Assembly: GCF_052113205.1 (NCBI RefSeq)
Contig: NZ_JBFRCU010000006.1
Span: forward strand, 62,001-126,000
Length of the DNA: 64,000 nt
Direction of reading: 5' to 3'
Source: Inquilinus sp052113205
Lineage (GTDB): Bacteria; Pseudomonadota; Alphaproteobacteria; DSM-16000; Inquilinaceae
The notes beneath the pieces were generated by a model. It made no database searches. It was given only the letters and a program-made list of their open reading frames with translations, and was not told the origin of the DNA. This document shows, piece after piece, positions 62,522 through 64,000 of this stretch (the first letter of the stretch is position 1; the number at the start of each line of letters is the position of its first letter). Made by a program: the position numbers and the translations under genes.

Positions 62522-63355
62522 TCAAGCTCCGACAGGGGCCGGGGCGCCATGCCCAGCGGACACCGGCCGGCCGGCGGGGCGGGGAGCGGCCGGCACGGCC
62601 TCGCCCTCGAACTCGTCGACGCCGAGATCGGCCAGCAGCCGGGTGCGCAGCCGGACGAAGCCGGGGTCGCCGTGGCGGCGCGGCCGGTCCAGCGCGATCG
62701 GGATGTCGGTGGCGATGCGGCCCTCGGCCAGCACCAGCACCCGGTCGGCCAGCAGCAGGGCCTCGTCGACGTCATGCGTGACCAGCAGCACTGCCGGGCG
62801 ATGCGCCTGCCACAGCGACCCGACCAGCCCCTGCATCTTCATCCGGGTCAGCGCGTCCAGCGCGGCGAAGGGCTCGTCCAGCAGCAGCAGCCGCGGCTCG
62901 CGCACCAGGGCCCGGGCCAAGGCGGTGCGCGAGGCCTCGCCGCCCGACAGGGTCAGCGGCCAAGCATCGATCCGATGCGACAGCCCGACCTCCTGCAGCG
63001 CGGCGATGGCGCGGTCGCGGGCGTTCGAACCGGTCAGGCCGAGCGCGACGTTGCGCCAGACGCTCTTCCACGGCAGCAGCCGCGGCTCCTGGAACACCAC
63101 TGTTCGCTCCGACGGCACGGTGACGGTGCCGGCGGGGGCGGGGTCCAGCCCCGCCAGCGTGCGCAGCAGCGTCGACTTGCCGGAGCCGCTGCGGCCCAGC
63201 AGGGCGACGAAGGCGCCGTCGGGGATGTCGAGGTCGAGCCTGTCCAGGATGTTCGGCCCGCCGAAGGATCGGGTCAAGCCGCGGATGCGGACAACGTCAG
63301 GGCGGGCGGCGGCGGGTTCGGTGTCGGCCCGGTGGCGGGCGGCGGAGAGGGGCAC
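62522..63355 (-). CDS. ssuB: Sulfonate ABC transporter ATP-binding protein
   Basis: A 277-residue ATPase. Walker A is GRSGSGKSTLLRTLAGLDP, the Q-loop FQEPRLLPWKSVWRNV, the signature LTLSGGEASRTALARAL (Glu in place of the usual Gln), Walker B LLLLDEPFAALDALTR, and the switch His is in LVTHDVDEALLLADR. GTG at 63355 has AAGGAG eight bases upstream; a GTG at 63364 overlapping the permease stop is the alternative. Confidence 0.9.
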   Translation of the reverse strand: MPLSAARHRADTEPAAARPDVVRIRGLTRSFGGPNILDRLDLDIPDGAFVALLGRSGSGKSTLLRTLAGLDPAPAGTVTVPSERTVVFQEPRLLPWKSVWRNVALGLTGSNARDRAIAALQEVGLSHRIDAWPLTLSGGEASRTALARALVREPRLLLLDEPFAALDALTRMKMQGLVGSLWQAHRPAVLLVTHDVDEALLLADRVLVLAEGRIATDIPIALDRPRRHGDPGFVRLRTRLLADLGVDEFEGEAVPAAPRPAGRPVSAGHGAPAPVGA

Positions 63356-63360
63356 AGGGC

Positions 63361-64000
63361 TCACTCCTTCACGAAGCTGGGGCGCCAGCGCAGCACGCTG
63401 CGCTCGATCCCGCGGACCAGCTGGTCGGCGCCGAGGCCGAGCAGGGCGTAGACGATCAGGCCGACGAAGATGATGTCGGTGCGCAGGAAGTCGCGCGCGG
63501 TCATCACCAGGTAGCCGATGCCGCTGGAGGCGTTGATCTGCTCGCCGATCACCAGGCTGAGCCAGGCCGAGCCGAGCGAGTAGCGCAAGCCCACCAGGGC
63601 CGAGGGCAGGGCGCCCGGCAGGATCACCTGGCGCACCAGCTCGCGCTGCGACAGGCCGAACACGCTGGCGGCCTCGACCAGCTTGGCGTCGACGCCGCGG
63701 ATGCCGGCGAACAGCGTCAGATAGATCGGGAACGCCGAGCCGAGCGCGACCAGCGCGATCTTCGGCGTCTCGCCGATGCCGAACCACAGGATGAACAGCG
63801 GCACCAGCGCCAGGAAGGGCAGGGTGCGCAGCATCTGCATGGTGGCGTCGACCAGGTCCTCGCCGCGGCGGGACAATCCTGCGACCAGGGCCAGCCCCGC
63901 GCCGGTGGTCACGCCGATGGCGAGGCCGGCGGTGACCCGGCCGAGCGAGACCAGCAGGTGCTGCAGCAGCTCGCCCGAGGCCAGCAGCGTCCAGAAGGTG
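63361..64000 (-). CDS. ssuC: Sulfonate ABC transporter permease (5' end beyond window)
   Basis: The visible 212 codons cover most of an SsuC/TauC-type permease; the start lies to the right of the window. RTLPFLALVPLFILWFGIGE is the family hallmark, and the EAA loop is in VEAASVFGLSQRELVRQVIL with PGALPSALVGLRYSLGSAWL. It ends RWRPSFVKE and its stop precedes ssuB closely. It is the first visible gene of the sulfonate operon. Confidence 0.92.
   Translation of the reverse strand, partial: TFWTLLASGELLQHLLVSLGRVTAGLAIGVTTGAGLALVAGLSRRGEDLVDATMQMLRTLPFLALVPLFILWFGIGETPKIALVALGSAFPIYLTLFAGIRGVDAKLVEAASVFGLSQRELVRQVILPGALPSALVGLRYSLGSAWLSLVIGEQINASSGIGYLVMTARDFLRTDIIFVGLIVYALLGLGADQLVRGIERSVLRWRPSFVKE

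Noticed and set aside
60126..63473. A 1115-codon open frame on the plus strand across the sulfonate operon
   Set aside because: It is the complement of well-defined ssu genes and has no recognisable domain or ribosome site.

Overview
The window is about 70% G+C and densely packed. Many neighbouring genes share start/stop codons (ATGA, GTGA, TGATG), and intergenic gaps carry palindromic dispersed repeats. Gene content (ectoine/hydroxyectoine catabolism of the EnuR/Ehu/Eut type, many peptide and sugar ABC importers, a methionine-salvage operon, Lrp, GntR and ROK regulators) suggests a heterotrophic soil or host-associated alphaproteobacterium, probably Rhodospirillales-like (Inquilinus/Azospirillum type). 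That placement is inference from style, not from a marker gene. No rRNA, tRNA, CRISPR array, phage or insertion sequence was recognised. Four single ambiguous bases (12138, 14362, 16444, 29214) show that this is a draft assembly.

Layout. (1) 1-8557: a peptide-type ABC importer (left end cut), a HAD hydrolase, an M20 deacylase, a PuuB-like amine oxidase, a GntR/FCD regulator and an Lrp regulator. Two identical 20-bp operator-like boxes precede the importer operon and the oxidase. (2) 8716-10535: a hydroxyacid dehydrogenase and a double GNAT protein. (3) 10855-18718: FAD amino-acid oxidase, aldehyde dehydrogenase, D-amino-acid transaminase, a collapsed remnant of a peptide ABC transporter, DmpA-type and DppA-type D-peptidases, an isoaspartyl peptidase and an M24 peptidase. 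This looks like a D-amino-acid/odd-peptide catabolic island that lost its transporter. (4) 18855-33540: a complete ectoine locus. The doeX-doeC-doeD-oxidoreductase arm diverges from enuR-ehuABCD-eutABCDE. Ectoines are imported by EhuABCD, hydroxyectoine is converted by EutABC, the ring is opened by EutD and deacetylated by EutE, and the product is turned into aspartate by DoeD and DoeC. (5) 33739-34308: an AlkB-like dioxygenase. (6) 34432-40761: a tightly coupled operon mtnB-mtnD-(solute-binding protein, two permeases)-mtnK-mtnC. It is methionine salvage with an embedded carbohydrate-type importer that lacks its own ATPase, plausibly a methylthioribose importer. (7) 41005-43356: a copper P-type ATPase behind a CueR-type promoter. 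(8) 43413-53499: a LysE exporter and a second peptide ABC system split over both strands around a ROK regulator, an M81 metallopeptidase and CutC. (9) 53591-58620: cytochrome b561, methyltransferase, 6-phosphogluconate dehydrogenase, esterase, a 47-residue small protein and an atypical SDR. (10) 58707-64000: a sulfonate/organosulfur operon (ssuC-ssuB-SfnB-like-ssuD-ssuA-flavin reductase), cut by the right end.

The most unusual observations are the importer inside the methionine-salvage operon, the paired operator boxes of the first cluster, the fused transporter remnant at 14.5 kb, the extra oxidoreductase coupled to doeD, and a 166-bp nested-palindrome repeat whose two copies flank the ROK/M81 block.
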